This document shows positions 1-11,447 of a stretch of DNA of 59,004 bases, in pieces (the stretch's first letter is position 1; each line of letters starts with the position of its first letter). The notes below the pieces were generated by a model. The model searched no databases, was not told where the DNA came from, and was given only the letters and a program-made list of their open reading frames with translations. Origin of the DNA: Blastopirellula marina (lineage in GTDB: Bacteria; Planctomycetota; Planctomycetia; Pirellulales; Thermoguttaceae); NCBI GenBank assembly GCA_020721965.1, contig DYLS01000010.1:1-59004 (forward strand). Direction: 5' to 3'. The position numbers and the translations under genes were made by a program.

Positions 1-110
1 GAGAAATCTTAACCCTTGTCAAGAAGATTTCTCGCGTTGCTCGAAATGACAGGAGGGCGAGGGCAGGAGCGCAAGCCGTTTTGCAGTGACGACAACCCCT
101 GTGAACGACT
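1..110 (+). mobile_element. Right half of MITE-like element A (copy A1), cut by the window start
   Basis: This stretch matches the right half of the complete element at 19405-19635. It has the same internal stem arm (AGATTTCTCG followed by GCTCGAAATGACA), the same GCCGTTT-CAGT-ACGA block and the same terminus CTGTGAACGACT. A second inverted terminus, GTGAACGGTTAC, follows at 117-128, so the end may be doubled or abut another copy. The left half lies outside the window. It has no coding capacity. Confidence 0.75.
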
Positions 111-134
111 CCGCCCGTGAACGGTTACTCTGCC

Positions 135-165
135 GGGCACATCATGCATCCGGCGGAGTTTGCGC
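135..165 (+). repeat. Dispersed repeat family B, partial copy B1
   Basis: A short copy of a repeat that recurs at 2202-2310, 18296-18402, 36466-36595 and 49293-49370. The shared core is CACATCATGC followed by ATCCGGCGGA and CTTTGC. This copy keeps only the right end of the family. Confidence 0.6.
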
Positions 166-172
166 TGTAGCA

Positions 173-2065
173 CTAGGCAGCCCCCATCGCCTGCTGGGTC
201 CTCTGTCCGTTGCGGTTCGCTTGGATCATCGCCGCGGCACCCGGCAGGTCGGCCGAGAGCATCTTTCGCACTTGCCCGGCCTGGCCGCGAAGAGACTCCG
301 CGTTTGCGATGAGCAGCTCCAGCTCGCGCCGCCGCGCCGCCAGCGGTTCCAGCACGGTTGGCGCCGTGATCCGAAAGTCCTGGCTAGGATTCAGCCGCCG
401 AAGCTGACCTGCAATCCGGCTGGCGATCAGCCAATGGCCTGGCAAGATGCTGAGACCCAACAGTCCCAGGGCCAAGCCATAAAAGTTGGCGGGCAGATAT
501 TCGGCGTTTTCCGCGCCGGCGTACCAGGCGGTCAGGACCCAAGCGTATCCAATCCGAATCGCGATATCCGCCAGGACGCAAAAGGGGAGCAGGTTGGCCA
601 GCCCATTGACCCAGGGACGCGTGGCGGCGGCGACGATCTGCTCGGCTTGTTCCTCGACGGCCGCCTGGAGGTCTTCGAGCAGGCCGGGATCGCCCGGCTC
701 GCCCATCAAACGATGAAGCGTGCTCTCGATCCAACCCTCGGGGGGCGAGTTGGTGGCCGGGGTGGACGCAGGCGGCGGTGCCGTGGTCCGCGCCTCCTCT
801 TCCGGCAGGACGCCCGGGGTGGCCAGGCGGTGGTCCTCCAAGATTCGGCGTACATCCTGGGCCGTCCTCGACAATTCACGCTTCAGGTCGGGCGTCATGG
901 CATCGACGATCCGCTTCAGCGGCAGGACGCCGGTGAGCGCAGCGCGAAGGGCATAAAACGAGGCCGCCGCCACTTCCCACAGCGATAAACGCCGGAACCC
1001 CAGGCGAACCAGGCGATAAGTCGCCAGGACGTGAAACCACCGGGTCCGCAACCAGGCAGCGAGGGCGGCGAAGCCCGTCGTCCGCTCCGCCGTCCAGCGC
1101 CACGCTTGATGGATCACCGCCTGGCGGAATGCCGCTACGGTCCGCGGCCGCGAGAGGGCCTGGCGGTAGGTCTCGGACAGCCCTTGACGCAGGCCGTTCT
1201 CAGCCTCCTCCAAGGCCGCCGCCAGCTCACGGAGCGGGCCTAAAATCTCGTCTCCCGTGGCATACTGTAGATGGCCGCAGAAGCCGTCCCAGCGCAGATG
1301 CTCCAGATCCTTGCGGTAATCGCGTTCCAGAAGCGTGCGGCGGAACTCCGCGAACTCGAAGCGGTGGGGCTGCAACGCCGAGACGAGAAAGCGGCACGTG
1401 CCGTCGGGGTGCAGGCCTCCCTCTTCCAGGCGACGATCCCAGTCCTGCACCGCTTTTTCGCGACTCTCCTCCGGGATTTGGTCGGCACGGTTCAGGACGA
1501 ACAACCACCGCTTGCGGGCGGCCCAGCAGCGGATTTCATCATGGACGCGGAAGTCGGCCCGCTTTTCTGGTGAGGTGACAACGACCACGATATCGCACTG
1601 TTCAATAAGGCGTCGCGCCACCTCCCAATGCTGTTGCAAAACGCCATCCACGTCGGGGAGATCGCAGAGCAGCAGGTCGCCCAGATCGGCCTCGATGAAG
1701 CATGGATTCAGGGCCTCGGGGATGCTGATGAGCGGCTTCCAGCGCGGGTCACCCGCCACGTAGGGCCGGTCCGTAAAGCAGCGGATGTCATCGGAGACGG
1801 GACTGGCGTTGGCGCGGCGGATCAGGGCGTTGAAGAGCGTGGACTTGCCCGCCCCGGTCGGCCCCAGCAAAACCGCCGTGACGCACTTGGCCGCACCGCC
1901 CCGGCTGAGGAACGCTCGGGCACTGGACAGACGCGTAGCCAATTCCGCCGCCGCGGGGCACAGCAGAAAAGGGCAGCAAAGACCTTCGAGGGTCAGCGAC
2001 CGACGCTCCAAGGTGTCCAGCCAAGGTGCACTCGGCGCTGGGGACGGTTCGTCGATTCGGCTCAT
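173..2065 (-). CDS. Dynamin-like / large membrane GTPase, first paralogue
   Basis: A 630-aa P-loop GTPase probably acting at a membrane. Motifs seen: G1 GPTGAGKS at residues 68-75, G3 DLPDVDG at 135-141 and G4 NRAD at 192-195 (NKxD variant). The middle is helical and two strong hydrophobic segments lie around residues 490-560, which fits the bacterial dynamin-like or YfjP-type layout of N-terminal GTPase and C-terminal membrane anchor. I chose the ATG at 2065 because AAGGAG sits 8 nt upstream; an in-frame ATG at 2092 lacks this. The next gene upstream on the same strand (2604-4490) is a divergent paralogue, and bacterial dynamins often work as such pairs. The substrate is GTP by motif; the cellular role is not known from sequence. 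Confidence 0.7.
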   Translation of the reverse strand: MSRIDEPSPAPSAPWLDTLERRSLTLEGLCCPFLLCPAAAELATRLSSARAFLSRGGAAKCVTAVLLGPTGAGKSTLFNALIRRANASPVSDDIRCFTDRPYVAGDPRWKPLISIPEALNPCFIEADLGDLLLCDLPDVDGVLQQHWEVARRLIEQCDIVVVVTSPEKRADFRVHDEIRCWAARKRWLFVLNRADQIPEESREKAVQDWDRRLEEGGLHPDGTCRFLVSALQPHRFEFAEFRRTLLERDYRKDLEHLRWDGFCGHLQYATGDEILGPLRELAAALEEAENGLRQGLSETYRQALSRPRTVAAFRQAVIHQAWRWTAERTTGFAALAAWLRTRWFHVLATYRLVRLGFRRLSLWEVAAASFYALRAALTGVLPLKRIVDAMTPDLKRELSRTAQDVRRILEDHRLATPGVLPEEEARTTAPPPASTPATNSPPEGWIESTLHRLMGEPGDPGLLEDLQAAVEEQAEQIVAAATRPWVNGLANLLPFCVLADIAIRIGYAWVLTAWYAGAENAEYLPANFYGLALGLLGLSILPGHWLIASRIAGQLRRLNPSQDFRITAPTVLEPLAARRRELELLIANAESLRGQAGQVRKMLSADLPGAAAMIQANRNGQRTQQAMGAA

Positions 2066-2201
2066 GATTCCGGCTCCTTGCCCTCCGGCCATTCCGCCGA
2101 CGGCAATCTGCTCTTAACCACCTTTGGGGCGGTCTGTGGGGATGCATCTTGCCACGCGGTTATCCCCGATGGAGATGACGCCACGGGGGCCTCGTAATCC
2201 T

Positions 2202-2310
2202 GCGATGCAAAGTCCGCTCGATTGCGTGGTGTGCGCAGCTTGTGTCGCCAGGCGATATGTCCGATTACCACAAGCTGGTGAGCCACGCAAGCAATCCTCC
2301 GCTGTAGCAC
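2202..2310 (-). repeat. Dispersed repeat family B, copy B2
   Basis: Read on the minus strand this contains GATTGCTTGCGTGGCTCA, then GCGCACACCACGCAATC and GCGGACTTTGCA, which aligns with the plus-strand copy at 18296-18402. It lies between the two GTPase genes, in a 538-bp gap (2066-2603) that otherwise holds only the 9-bp array. Confidence 0.7.
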
Positions 2311-2421
2311 TGGGAAATCTTTTCCGCTGTGACGCCCTGGGACGGTCCCGGACGAGTTCCGCACTCCTCGAAGGTGTTGCAGCATCGGAAAATCTTTTCG
2401 ATCTCTGGAGTGCATGCCTCT

Positions 2422-2637
2422 GGTTGCGCCGGTTACTTTGGTCGCTGCGGTTGCTCAAAATGCGCGATTCGCATTGATTGCTCTGATTACTCCGGTGACT
2501 GTGGTTGCTCAAAATGCGCGATTCACTCGGGATGCTGAGGTTACCTTTGGTGCTGAAGTTACCTTTGGTGCTCAGGTGGTTCTGCTCTCTACGGTTGCTC
2601 CGGCTATTCTGGTCGCTCAGGTTGCTCGGCTTGCCAC
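2422..2637 (+). repeat. Degenerate tandem array, 9-bp period
   Basis: About 22 units resembling GGTTGCTCN run almost without indels, for example GGTTGCGCC, GGTTACTTT, GGTCGCTGC, GGTTGCTCA. A longer segment beginning GGTTGCTCAAAATGCGCG occurs twice exactly (2449 and 2503). The array overlaps the last codons of the GTPase gene ending at 2604, where it encodes the AEQPERPE tail, and then continues into the gap. Confidence 0.85.
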
Positions 2638-4490
2638 CATGCCCGAATCGTGCGGCAAGCATCCAAAGCCTGCGTCAAGGGGAGGGCGTTGAGTGCGTTC
2701 AGGGTCTGCCGCCAGGGCTGGGTGAGGGAGTCGGCGAATTCGCGATGCAAAAATTGTTCTAGTTCGGCAGCCCGTTCCGCGGCCCAGCCTTCGTAGGCGT
2801 TTTCGGCCACCTTTTCGAGTTCGAGTTTTCCGAGGTGCCGGAGGAGCCAGCCCATGGCAGCGTTGCCCGACGCCAGTGCCGTCCAGCCGCCCAGGGTGCC
2901 AAACATGCCGCCGCTGACCCCCAGGTCCAGGACCACCAGCCCCAAGGCCGAAAGGCCGGCGGCCGCCGGGACCAGGTCAACCGCGTAAGGAGGCCACCAC
3001 TTATCGCGGCACCAAGCTGCCAGCTCTTCGCGGACCGCTGTTTCCCATCGGTTCCCTGCCTGGGGGAGCTGGCAAGCGAAGAGGTGTTGGCGGGCGGCGT
3101 CGCAGCGCTGCGTGGAGAGCATCCCGCCCTGGACGGCATCCTCTGGAAAGCGACTACGGAGGCGATCGATCAAAATTTCCACGCCTTCCCGCAGTTTTTG
3201 CATTTCCAGTTCTTCGCGGCTTGTGCAGCGGACATCCTCGTCGGGGCGTTTGGCAATCAGCATCCCAAGGAATTCGCCGAACGCGCCGGATAGCTCCCGC
3301 AAGGAGCGGGACATGCGGCGTGCCACGCTGCCCACCCAGGATCGCGCGCGGCGCAAAAGGGGCGGCCAGCGGTGACGCGCTTCCTCGATGGCCATCTCCA
3401 TCAGGCGACCGACGGGAAAGCCCCCCCGCGCGGCGAAGGCCGCCGTGTCACCAACGAGACCCCCCATCGCCCGCAGGTCGGCTTCCAACGAGCGATTGCG
3501 TTCCAAGGCTTCGGTAAGCAACTCCTCAGCCGAGGCCACGGCCTCGCGAATCGCTTCCAATAGGCCGGCAAAGACCAATCGCCGGGCGTCCTGGCTCCGC
3601 AGGCGGGACAAGAGGTCGATCCCATCGTCATCCAGCGAGACAACGTCACCCCATTGCGGTCCCACGGCAGGATCGGTAAAGGGGCTGCAATAGAATGGGC
3701 TTTCGGCGAGGAATTCCAGGAGGGTTTGTCCGTCGGCGCGGTGCGTGCGGAAACCCAAGTCCAGCCGCTCCGTCAGGATTTGCAACAGGTGGCGGCGCTT
3801 TTGGATTGCCGCAGTGGGGCTGGTCTTCGTGAACAAATAGATCATGTTCGCGGCGAAACGGCAGCACCAGGCCAGCATCTCCACCGAACGCAGATCGGAG
3901 TAGGCCTCGCCGTAGACGACGAATACCACCAGCTCGGCCCGCGACAGCATCTTCTCGGCGCTTTTCCAGTTGGCGCACTCGACGGTATTGAAGTCGGGGA
4001 CGTCGGCCAAAATCAACGCCGAGTCGTCGTGGTCGGAAGCCCCTGCAACACAGTAGTAGAGACGGTTGCCGGCCGAGGGTTGGCACAACTGCCTGGGGTC
4101 TTCCAATGGGGCAAGCTCGTAATCGGAAAAGACCCCGGCGAGGAAGGCCGCGTCGCAAAGCTTCGGAGGCACGGTGATGACGCATCCTCGTGTGACGGGG
4201 CGAATCGCCTCCCCTGCCGGGACCTCGCTGCCTGTGATCAGCCGGAACCAGGTGCTCTTGCCCGCCCCGCTCGGGCCGATGAGGACAGCAGTGAGCGGCG
4301 GATCGATACCCCGGGCACGGCAGAATTCGAGCGAGGCGTAACGCATGCTCACAGCCGCCTGGCCGGTCCAGGTGCGTCCCTCGCCCAGGATCGCACAGAG
4401 GCGGGGGACCGTCTCCAAAAGCGCGGCCAAACAGCGCCGTAGCTCATCGAAACGGGCCTCGTCCGGGGACAGGAACGCTCGCTGCGACAT
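2604..4490 (-). CDS. Dynamin-like / large membrane GTPase, second paralogue with degenerate G motifs
   Basis: A 628-aa P-loop protein. G1 is GPSGAGKS at residues 72-79 and a candidate G2 Thr is in TRGCV near 100. The G3 position reads DVPDFNT (163-169) without the usual Gly, and the G4 position reads TKTS (221-224) without the Asp that selects guanine. Nucleotide specificity may therefore be relaxed, or the partner may supply part of the site. A hydrophobic region near residues 510-560 could insert into membrane. The last residues are written by a 9-bp tandem array, so the C-terminus is probably not conserved. It is followed by the better-conserved paralogue at 173-2065. The ATG at 4490 has only a weak AAGGGT behind it. 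Function unknown. Confidence 0.6.
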   Translation of the reverse strand: MSQRAFLSPDEARFDELRRCLAALLETVPRLCAILGEGRTWTGQAAVSMRYASLEFCRARGIDPPLTAVLIGPSGAGKSTWFRLITGSEVPAGEAIRPVTRGCVITVPPKLCDAAFLAGVFSDYELAPLEDPRQLCQPSAGNRLYYCVAGASDHDDSALILADVPDFNTVECANWKSAEKMLSRAELVVFVVYGEAYSDLRSVEMLAWCCRFAANMIYLFTKTSPTAAIQKRRHLLQILTERLDLGFRTHRADGQTLLEFLAESPFYCSPFTDPAVGPQWGDVVSLDDDGIDLLSRLRSQDARRLVFAGLLEAIREAVASAEELLTEALERNRSLEADLRAMGGLVGDTAAFAARGGFPVGRLMEMAIEEARHRWPPLLRRARSWVGSVARRMSRSLRELSGAFGEFLGMLIAKRPDEDVRCTSREELEMQKLREGVEILIDRLRSRFPEDAVQGGMLSTQRCDAARQHLFACQLPQAGNRWETAVREELAAWCRDKWWPPYAVDLVPAAAGLSALGLVVLDLGVSGGMFGTLGGWTALASGNAAMGWLLRHLGKLELEKVAENAYEGWAAERAAELEQFLHREFADSLTQPWRQTLNALNALPLTQALDACRTIRAWWQAEQPERPE

Positions 4491-4941
4491 GGCTTACCCT
4501 TGCGATTTCGGGTGGGAACGCTGCTTGGATCGACAGACCTCTCCCGACGTTCCGTGCTTCTCGCGCGTGAGGGGGGAAACGCATCCAGGGGCGCGATGGA
4601 CATGACCGCAAGCCCCAAAACTCGATTGTAATCAGGATCGCCCTCCTGGTCGGGCGTGCCACGGTGGTGGAGTTACCCCGCAGTGGGGCATCGTGCGACC
4701 GAAAAGTTGCAGGCAGCGCCGGCCGGGGCATTGTTTGCAGCCAGAAGCTGCTATCTCTCTTTGAATCCACTCAAAGCCCCTTGTTTTTCTATTTTACCGT
4801 GCCCCGCATTGTATGATACACAATAGAGGGTTTGGCTCGGCCTGCGTTCCGCAAACCTCCCCGCTCATCGTCGGGGGTATTGCGTGTCCCGCTTCGGAAC
4901 GTTCCGCCGCCAGGTGCTTTCTCTGAAATAGCCGAACCTTC

Positions 4942-5069
4942 GCTTTGGTTCGTGCCAATTGCTGAAGCTTTAGTTAGTGCCCGATGCTGAAGCTTTGGTC
5001 CGTGTGAATTGCTGGCACATTTGACAGGGCCAATTGCTGCATTGCTGCTCGGCGTCAATTGCTGAAAGA
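4942..5069 (+). repeat. Degenerate tandem array, 25-bp period
   Basis: About five units of the form CTTTGGTTCGTG-CCAATTGCTGAAG; the first three are 25 bp each, the rest are irregular. The array stops 11 bp before the ATG of the transglutaminase-like gene, so it forms that gene's whole proximal leader. The remaining gap from 4491 to 4941 shows no gene; it holds an imperfect palindrome, TTGTATGATACACAA, near 4809-4823. Confidence 0.75.
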
Positions 5070-5079
5070 CGTAGCGAAG

Positions 5080-6042
5080 ATGTCCAGGAACATGATCGCA
5101 CTTGTGGGTTTGTGTTGGTGGATGGCCACGGGTCAGGCGGTCTTCGCCCAGTTCAAGGCGGACGACGGCAAGGGCTGCCGGCTAGGCGATCCTGTCGTGA
5201 TGCGATGGCAGGCCGGCATGGTGATTACGGCGTCGGGTGGGACCTGCCGCGGAATCAAGGGGACGGCCCCGCTACCGCGAAATTGGCCGGAGCAGCAAGT
5301 CGAGATTGTCGAAGAGGATATCTCGCCGGGGGTCTCTGTCCGATATCAGACCGTGGACCAGTTGGTCGATATGATGGTCGTGCAGATCCCCAATCTCCCG
5401 GGAGGAAAGGAGGCCAAAGCGCTGGTGACCGTGGAGGTGCGGCGCTACGTGCAACTGCCGCCCGAGGATCCATCCATTTTCCGGATACCGCAGACGCGGG
5501 AAATCCCCGCCAATGTCCGACCATTTCTGGGGGCTAGTCCGAAGATCGAGGTCCGCGACCCCAAGATCCTGGCCCAGGCCAAGGAGATTCTTCCCGCCGA
5601 AGGCAAGGATTGGGACCGCGTCAAGGCGATTTACGATTGGGTGCGGGAACACGTTACTTATAAACAGAACACACCCCTGCGGGGGGCGCTGGCGGCCTTG
5701 AAGGATGGGACCGGCGACTGCGAGGATATGACGTCCTTGTTCATAGCTATATGCCGGGCGTCGGGCATCCCAGCGCGGACCGTTTGGGTGCAATCCCACT
5801 GCTATCCCGAGTTCTTCCTCGTGGATGATGAGGGCAAAGGCCACTGGTTCCCCTGCCAGGTGGCCGGTACCGAGGCCTTTGGCGAGATGCCCGACGTCCG
5901 CATCATCCTGCAAAAGGGTGACAATTTCCGCTCGCCCATCAATTCTCGCGAAAGGGTTCGGTACCTGGCCGAGACGCTGACCGGCGGCAGCCTGGGGGCC
6001 GATCCCAGCGTGCGATTCATCCGGCAGCGATTGGCCCAGTGA
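5080..6042 (+). CDS. Secreted transglutaminase-like (papain-fold) protein
   Basis: A 320-aa exported protein with a transglutaminase core. The N-terminus is a signal peptide ending VFA-Q near residue 24. The core has a helix with DWVREHVTY, then TGDCEDMTSLFIAICR with the predicted catalytic Cys at about residue 214, and SHCYPEFFLVDD with the predicted His at about 240; the third acid residue is less certain. Family members in bacteria act as cysteine peptidases, amidases or transglutaminases. I take the ATG at 5080 over the TTG at 5059, because the signal peptide then begins normally. No operon partner is visible; the gene stands alone between the GTPase pair and clpB. Confidence 0.7.
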   Translation: MSRNMIALVGLCWWMATGQAVFAQFKADDGKGCRLGDPVVMRWQAGMVITASGGTCRGIKGTAPLPRNWPEQQVEIVEEDISPGVSVRYQTVDQLVDMMVVQIPNLPGGKEAKALVTVEVRRYVQLPPEDPSIFRIPQTREIPANVRPFLGASPKIEVRDPKILAQAKEILPAEGKDWDRVKAIYDWVREHVTYKQNTPLRGALAALKDGTGDCEDMTSLFIAICRASGIPARTVWVQSHCYPEFFLVDDEGKGHWFPCQVAGTEAFGEMPDVRIILQKGDNFRSPINSRERVRYLAETLTGGSLGADPSVRFIRQRLAQ

Positions 6043-6089
6043 TGCACGGATCATCGGGCGGCGGCCCCGCGACCGAAGAGTTTCTTCCA

Positions 6090-6109
6090 CCACCAGCTTA
6101 CGCTGGTGG
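6090..6109. repeat. Hairpin repeat C1 (CCACCAGC-TTAC-GCTGGTGG)
   Basis: A perfect 8-bp stem with a 4-nt loop. Read on the minus strand the loop is GTAA, a GNRA tetraloop. It lies between the convergent ends of the transglutaminase-like gene and clpB and may help transcription end there, but it has no T-tract. Confidence 0.85.
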
Positions 6110-6152
6110 CTCGGGAATGGGCACGCTGCGAGGGTAGAATCGCGTGCAGGAG

Positions 6153-6172
6153 CCTCGGGCGTCAGCCCGAGG
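6153..6172. repeat. Hairpin repeat C2 (CCTCGGGC-GTCA-GCCCGAGG)
   Basis: A perfect 8-bp stem with a 4-nt loop, in the same intergenic gap as the hairpin at 6090. The two stems occur side by side again at 18641-18796. Confidence 0.85.
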
Positions 6173-6215
6173 TGGCCCCCTCCTGCCGGCGTGCGTCGAT
6201 CGTTCCTGATGGCAA

Positions 6216-8864
6216 TCAGCGTTCCACAGGCTCGGCCTCCACCACGCGTTGGAAGATGAAGTCGCCAAACTCGTAGTCCACGCGGACGGTCATGCCTTGC
6301 CAGTCGGTCTCCTTGAGGAGTTCGACGGCCAACGGGTTCTCGATCCGCTGCTGGATGACGCGTTTGAGCGGCCGGGCGCCGAAGGTCGGGTCATAACCCA
6401 GCTCGGCAATGGCTTCCATCGCGCGATTCGTGACCTCGAGTTGGACTCCCTTTTGGGCCAAACGCTGCTGGAGCCGCTCGGTTTGGATTGCGGCGATCTT
6501 GCGAATCTCCTCTTGCCGCAAGGGGTGGAAGATGATGATCTCGTCGACCCGATTCAGGAATTCCGGCAGGAAGTGATGCCGCAAGGCCTCTTGCACCGCC
6601 CGGCGGATTTCGTCCTCTCGGCCGCCGCTCCGCGAGATTTCCTGGATGGTCTGGCTGCCGATGTTGGACGTCATCACGATGATCGTGTTGGTGAAGTCCA
6701 CGGTATGGCCCTGATTGTCGGTCAGTCGGCCGTCATCCAGCACTTGCAGGAGGATGTTGAACACATCGCGGTGGGCCTTCTCGATTTCGTCCAGGAGGAC
6801 CACGGCGTAAGGCCGCCTGCGGATGGCCTCGGTCAGCACTCCCCCCTCTTCGTAGCCCACGTATCCCGGCGGAGCGCCGATCAGTCGGCTGACGGTGTGC
6901 CGCTCCATGAACTCGCTCATGTCAAGGCGGACGACCGCGTTTTCGTCGTCGAACAGGACTTCGGCCAAGGCCTTGCAAAGCTCGGTCTTGCCGACGCCGG
7001 TCGGCCCGAGAAAGATGAACGAGCCGATCGGCCGCTTGGGGTCCTGCAAGCCTGCGCGATTGCGGCGGACGGCATTGGCTACCGCTTCCACCGCCTCGTC
7101 TTGTCCGATCACGCGTTGGTGCAGCCGGTCCTCCAGCACGATCAGCTTGGCCCGTTCCGTCTCCATCATCCGCGAGACGGGGATGCCCGTCCAGACGCTG
7201 ACCACCTCGGCGATTTCCTCTTGGCCGACTTCCAGCCGCAGCAAGCGGGACTGGTCCGGCACGGGGTAGGCCGACTCTTGGTCTTCGAGGGCCTGCTGCA
7301 ATTGCCGCCGCCGAATATCCAGCTCGTACAATCGCTGATAATCTGCCTCGGGAACCAGGTTTCCCGACGATTGCTTGTCTTTGATTCCCGCCTGAAGTTG
7401 GCTGAACTCGTGCTCCACCTGCTGCAATTCCTGTCGCAGCTTTTGGATCGCTTCGAGGGCGGACTTTTCGCCTTCCCATTGCCTGCGCAAGTCCTGCAAT
7501 TGCTTGCGGAGCCTGGTAATCTCTTCCTGGATTTCGCGGCGGCGCTCCTTGGCGTGCTCTTCGTTCTCCTCGGCGAGCTGCCGTTCCGCCAGTTCCAGTT
7601 GCACCACCCGGCGCTGCAATTGATCGATTTCGACGGGCACGCTTTGCAGTTCCATGGCCAGTCGGCTCATGGCCTCGTCCACCAGGTCGATGGCCTTGTC
7701 GGGGAGGAATCGGTCCGTGATGTATCGGTGCGAGAGATGGGCCGCCGCCACCAGGGCCGAATCCTTGATCTTCACGCCATGATGGGCCTCGTACCGTGGT
7801 TTGAGGCCGCGGAGAATAGCGATGGTATCCTCGACCGAAGGTTCTCCCACATAGACGGGCTGGAAGCGGCGTTCCAGCGCGGCGTCTTTCTCGATGTACT
7901 TGCGGTACTCGTCCAGGGTGGTGGCGCCGATGCACCGCAGCTCCCCGCGGGCCAGGGCCGGTTTGAGCAGGTTCGCGGCATCGGAACCGCCCTCTGCGCG
8001 ACCCGCTCCCACCACCGTGTGCAGCTCGTCGATGAACAGGATGACGCCGCCAGCCGAGGCCTCGACTTCCTTGAGGACCGCCTTGAGCCGCTCCTCGAAT
8101 TCGCCGCGGTATTTGGTGCCGGCTACCAAGGCCCCCAGATCCAGGGCAATGACGCGCTTGTTCTTCAAACTCTCCGGAACGTCGCCATCGACGATCCGCA
8201 GCGCCAAACCTTCGGCAATGGCGGTCTTGCCCACGCCGGGATCGCCGATCAGGACAGGATTGTTCTTCGTGCGGCGCGAGAGGACCTGCATCACGCGGCG
8301 AATCTCTTGATCCCGTCCGATCACGGGGTCGAGCTTGCCACGCCTGGCCCGTTCCACCAGGTCGATGCCGTAACGTTCCAGGGCTTGATACTTGGATTCC
8401 GCATTGGGGTCTTCCACACGGCTGTTGCCGCGGATGGCCCGCATCGCCTCGCGAATCTCCTTCTCTCCCACAGCACAGAGTTGCAGGATGTCCTTGGCCT
8501 TGGACGGGACCTGGGTCAGCGCCAGCAAGAGATGCTCGCTGGAGACGAATTCGTCCTTCATGGAATCGGCCATGCGCTGGGCGCCCTCCAGCACCTTCAT
8601 CAACGTGGCGGAGGGCTGCCGCTGGGCGTCGCCGGAGACGCGAGGCAACCGGCCCAATTCCGCTTGCAGCAGCCGATCCAGTTGTTCCAACGGTGCCCCG
8701 ATGCGTTGCAGTATGGGCTGGACGATGCCGTCCTGCTCCCGCAACATCGCCTCCAACAGGTGCAAGGGGTCGATTTCGGGATTCTGGCGATCGGCGGCGC
8801 GGGACTGGGCCTCGGCCACCGCCTCCTGGGCCTTGATGGTCAGTTTGTCGAAACGAAATGCCAT
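6216..8864 (-). CDS. clpB: ATP-dependent disaggregase ClpB
   Basis: An 882-aa Hsp100 protein, full length for the family. It rescues aggregated proteins with DnaK in the cytoplasm. Order seen: Clp N-domain (1-145), first AAA+ module with Walker A GDPGVGKT at 207-214 and Walker B ILFIDELH, a long coiled-coil middle domain (about 400-530) rich in Gln, Glu and Arg, and second AAA+ module with GPTGVGKT and VVLLDEIEK. The middle domain marks ClpB rather than ClpA or ClpC. A strong GAAGGAGG lies 9 nt before the ATG. dnaK lies upstream on the same strand, but its own terminator (9218-9259) separates the two, so clpB should have its own promoter. The leader consists of a 20-bp tandem array. Confidence 0.97.
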   Translation of the reverse strand: MAFRFDKLTIKAQEAVAEAQSRAADRQNPEIDPLHLLEAMLREQDGIVQPILQRIGAPLEQLDRLLQAELGRLPRVSGDAQRQPSATLMKVLEGAQRMADSMKDEFVSSEHLLLALTQVPSKAKDILQLCAVGEKEIREAMRAIRGNSRVEDPNAESKYQALERYGIDLVERARRGKLDPVIGRDQEIRRVMQVLSRRTKNNPVLIGDPGVGKTAIAEGLALRIVDGDVPESLKNKRVIALDLGALVAGTKYRGEFEERLKAVLKEVEASAGGVILFIDELHTVVGAGRAEGGSDAANLLKPALARGELRCIGATTLDEYRKYIEKDAALERRFQPVYVGEPSVEDTIAILRGLKPRYEAHHGVKIKDSALVAAAHLSHRYITDRFLPDKAIDLVDEAMSRLAMELQSVPVEIDQLQRRVVQLELAERQLAEENEEHAKERRREIQEEITRLRKQLQDLRRQWEGEKSALEAIQKLRQELQQVEHEFSQLQAGIKDKQSSGNLVPEADYQRLYELDIRRRQLQQALEDQESAYPVPDQSRLLRLEVGQEEIAEVVSVWTGIPVSRMMETERAKLIVLEDRLHQRVIGQDEAVEAVANAVRRNRAGLQDPKRPIGSFIFLGPTGVGKTELCKALAEVLFDDENAVVRLDMSEFMERHTVSRLIGAPPGYVGYEEGGVLTEAIRRRPYAVVLLDEIEKAHRDVFNILLQVLDDGRLTDNQGHTVDFTNTIIVMTSNIGSQTIQEISRSGGREDEIRRAVQEALRHHFLPEFLNRVDEIIIFHPLRQEEIRKIAAIQTERLQQRLAQKGVQLEVTNRAMEAIAELGYDPTFGARPLKRVIQQRIENPLAVELLKETDWQGMTVRVDYEFGDFIFQRVVEAEPVER

Positions 8865-8903
8865 GGGAATATCCTCCTTCGTTTTGCTTGCATTTTCCGC
8901 TTT

Positions 8904-9130
8904 GACGTTCGGAATACGGTTTTGAGATTCTCAATGCGTTTTGGACGTTCTCAATGCGTTTTGGGCATCTTGAACGCGTTTCGGACGTTGTGAACGCGAT
9001 TGGATGTCATGAATACGGTTTTGACGTTCTGAATGCGTTTTGGGCGTCCTCGGACCTTGCGAACACGGTTTGGCGTTGCGAACACGGTTTGGACATTGTG
9101 CGTACGGTCGTGACGTTACGAATCCGATGG
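8904..9130 (+). repeat. Degenerate tandem array, 20-bp period, in the clpB leader
   Basis: About eleven units such as GACGTTCTCAATGCGTTTTG and GACGTTCTGAATGCGTTTTG, mostly exactly 20 bp, with a few shortened units near 9043-9072. The array begins 40 bp upstream of the clpB start and covers the place where a clpB promoter would be expected. I do not see CIRCE-like TTAGCACTC sites. Confidence 0.9.
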
Positions 9131-9217
9131 TTCGGCTTTCTATGCTAGGCACGGCCTTGGCCGGCGCAATCGGGAGGGGAAGTATCCCCGGCGGGTCCCC
9201 CTTGTTGGAGTGGCCCG

Positions 9218-9259
9218 AAAAAAAGGCCGCCCGATCGCCGGAGCGACCACAAGCGGCCT
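9218..9259 (-). terminator. Rho-independent terminator of dnaK
   Basis: Read on the minus strand, AGGCCGC pairs with GCGGCCT (outer stem at 9224-9230 and 9253-9259), with a further small GTCGC-TCCG-GCGAT stem inside, followed at once by seven T. It lies about 50 bp after the dnaK stop codon. Confidence 0.85.
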
Positions 9260-9309
9260 GAAGTTTGGGCGAGGCAGCAAGCCAACCGGATCGCTCCGGC
9301 GGGAGCGGC

Positions 9310-11229
<1,920 letters not shown>

Positions 11230-11447
11230 AAAGACAACTCCTAATATGAGGCGTTTTCGCTGGTTTCTTGAAAACTCGTTGGCTTGTTGAAAACTCGTTT
11301 TACCGGACAGGCAACCGGCCCTATTGCCGCGCCGCAGGACCGAACAACGAAGCAAGACCGCTCCCTGCCGCTGGCCTTCGACGCTGAAATCGGATTTGCA
11401 AACCGCGCGCCGTGCTGCTGCCTTCATCGCGAACTTTATCGTAAGTC

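Noticed and set aside
173-2092. Start of the first GTPase at 2092
   Set aside because: The ATG at 2065 has a well-spaced AAGGAG, the one at 2092 does not.
4800-4940. A possible small structured RNA (SRP-like or riboswitch) in the gap before the transglutaminase gene
   Set aside because: The expected SRP core around GTCCGGAAGGAAGCAGC is not there and I could not fold a known riboswitch.
8904-9130. CRISPR array
   Set aside because: Units follow one another directly with no spacers and no cas genes are near.
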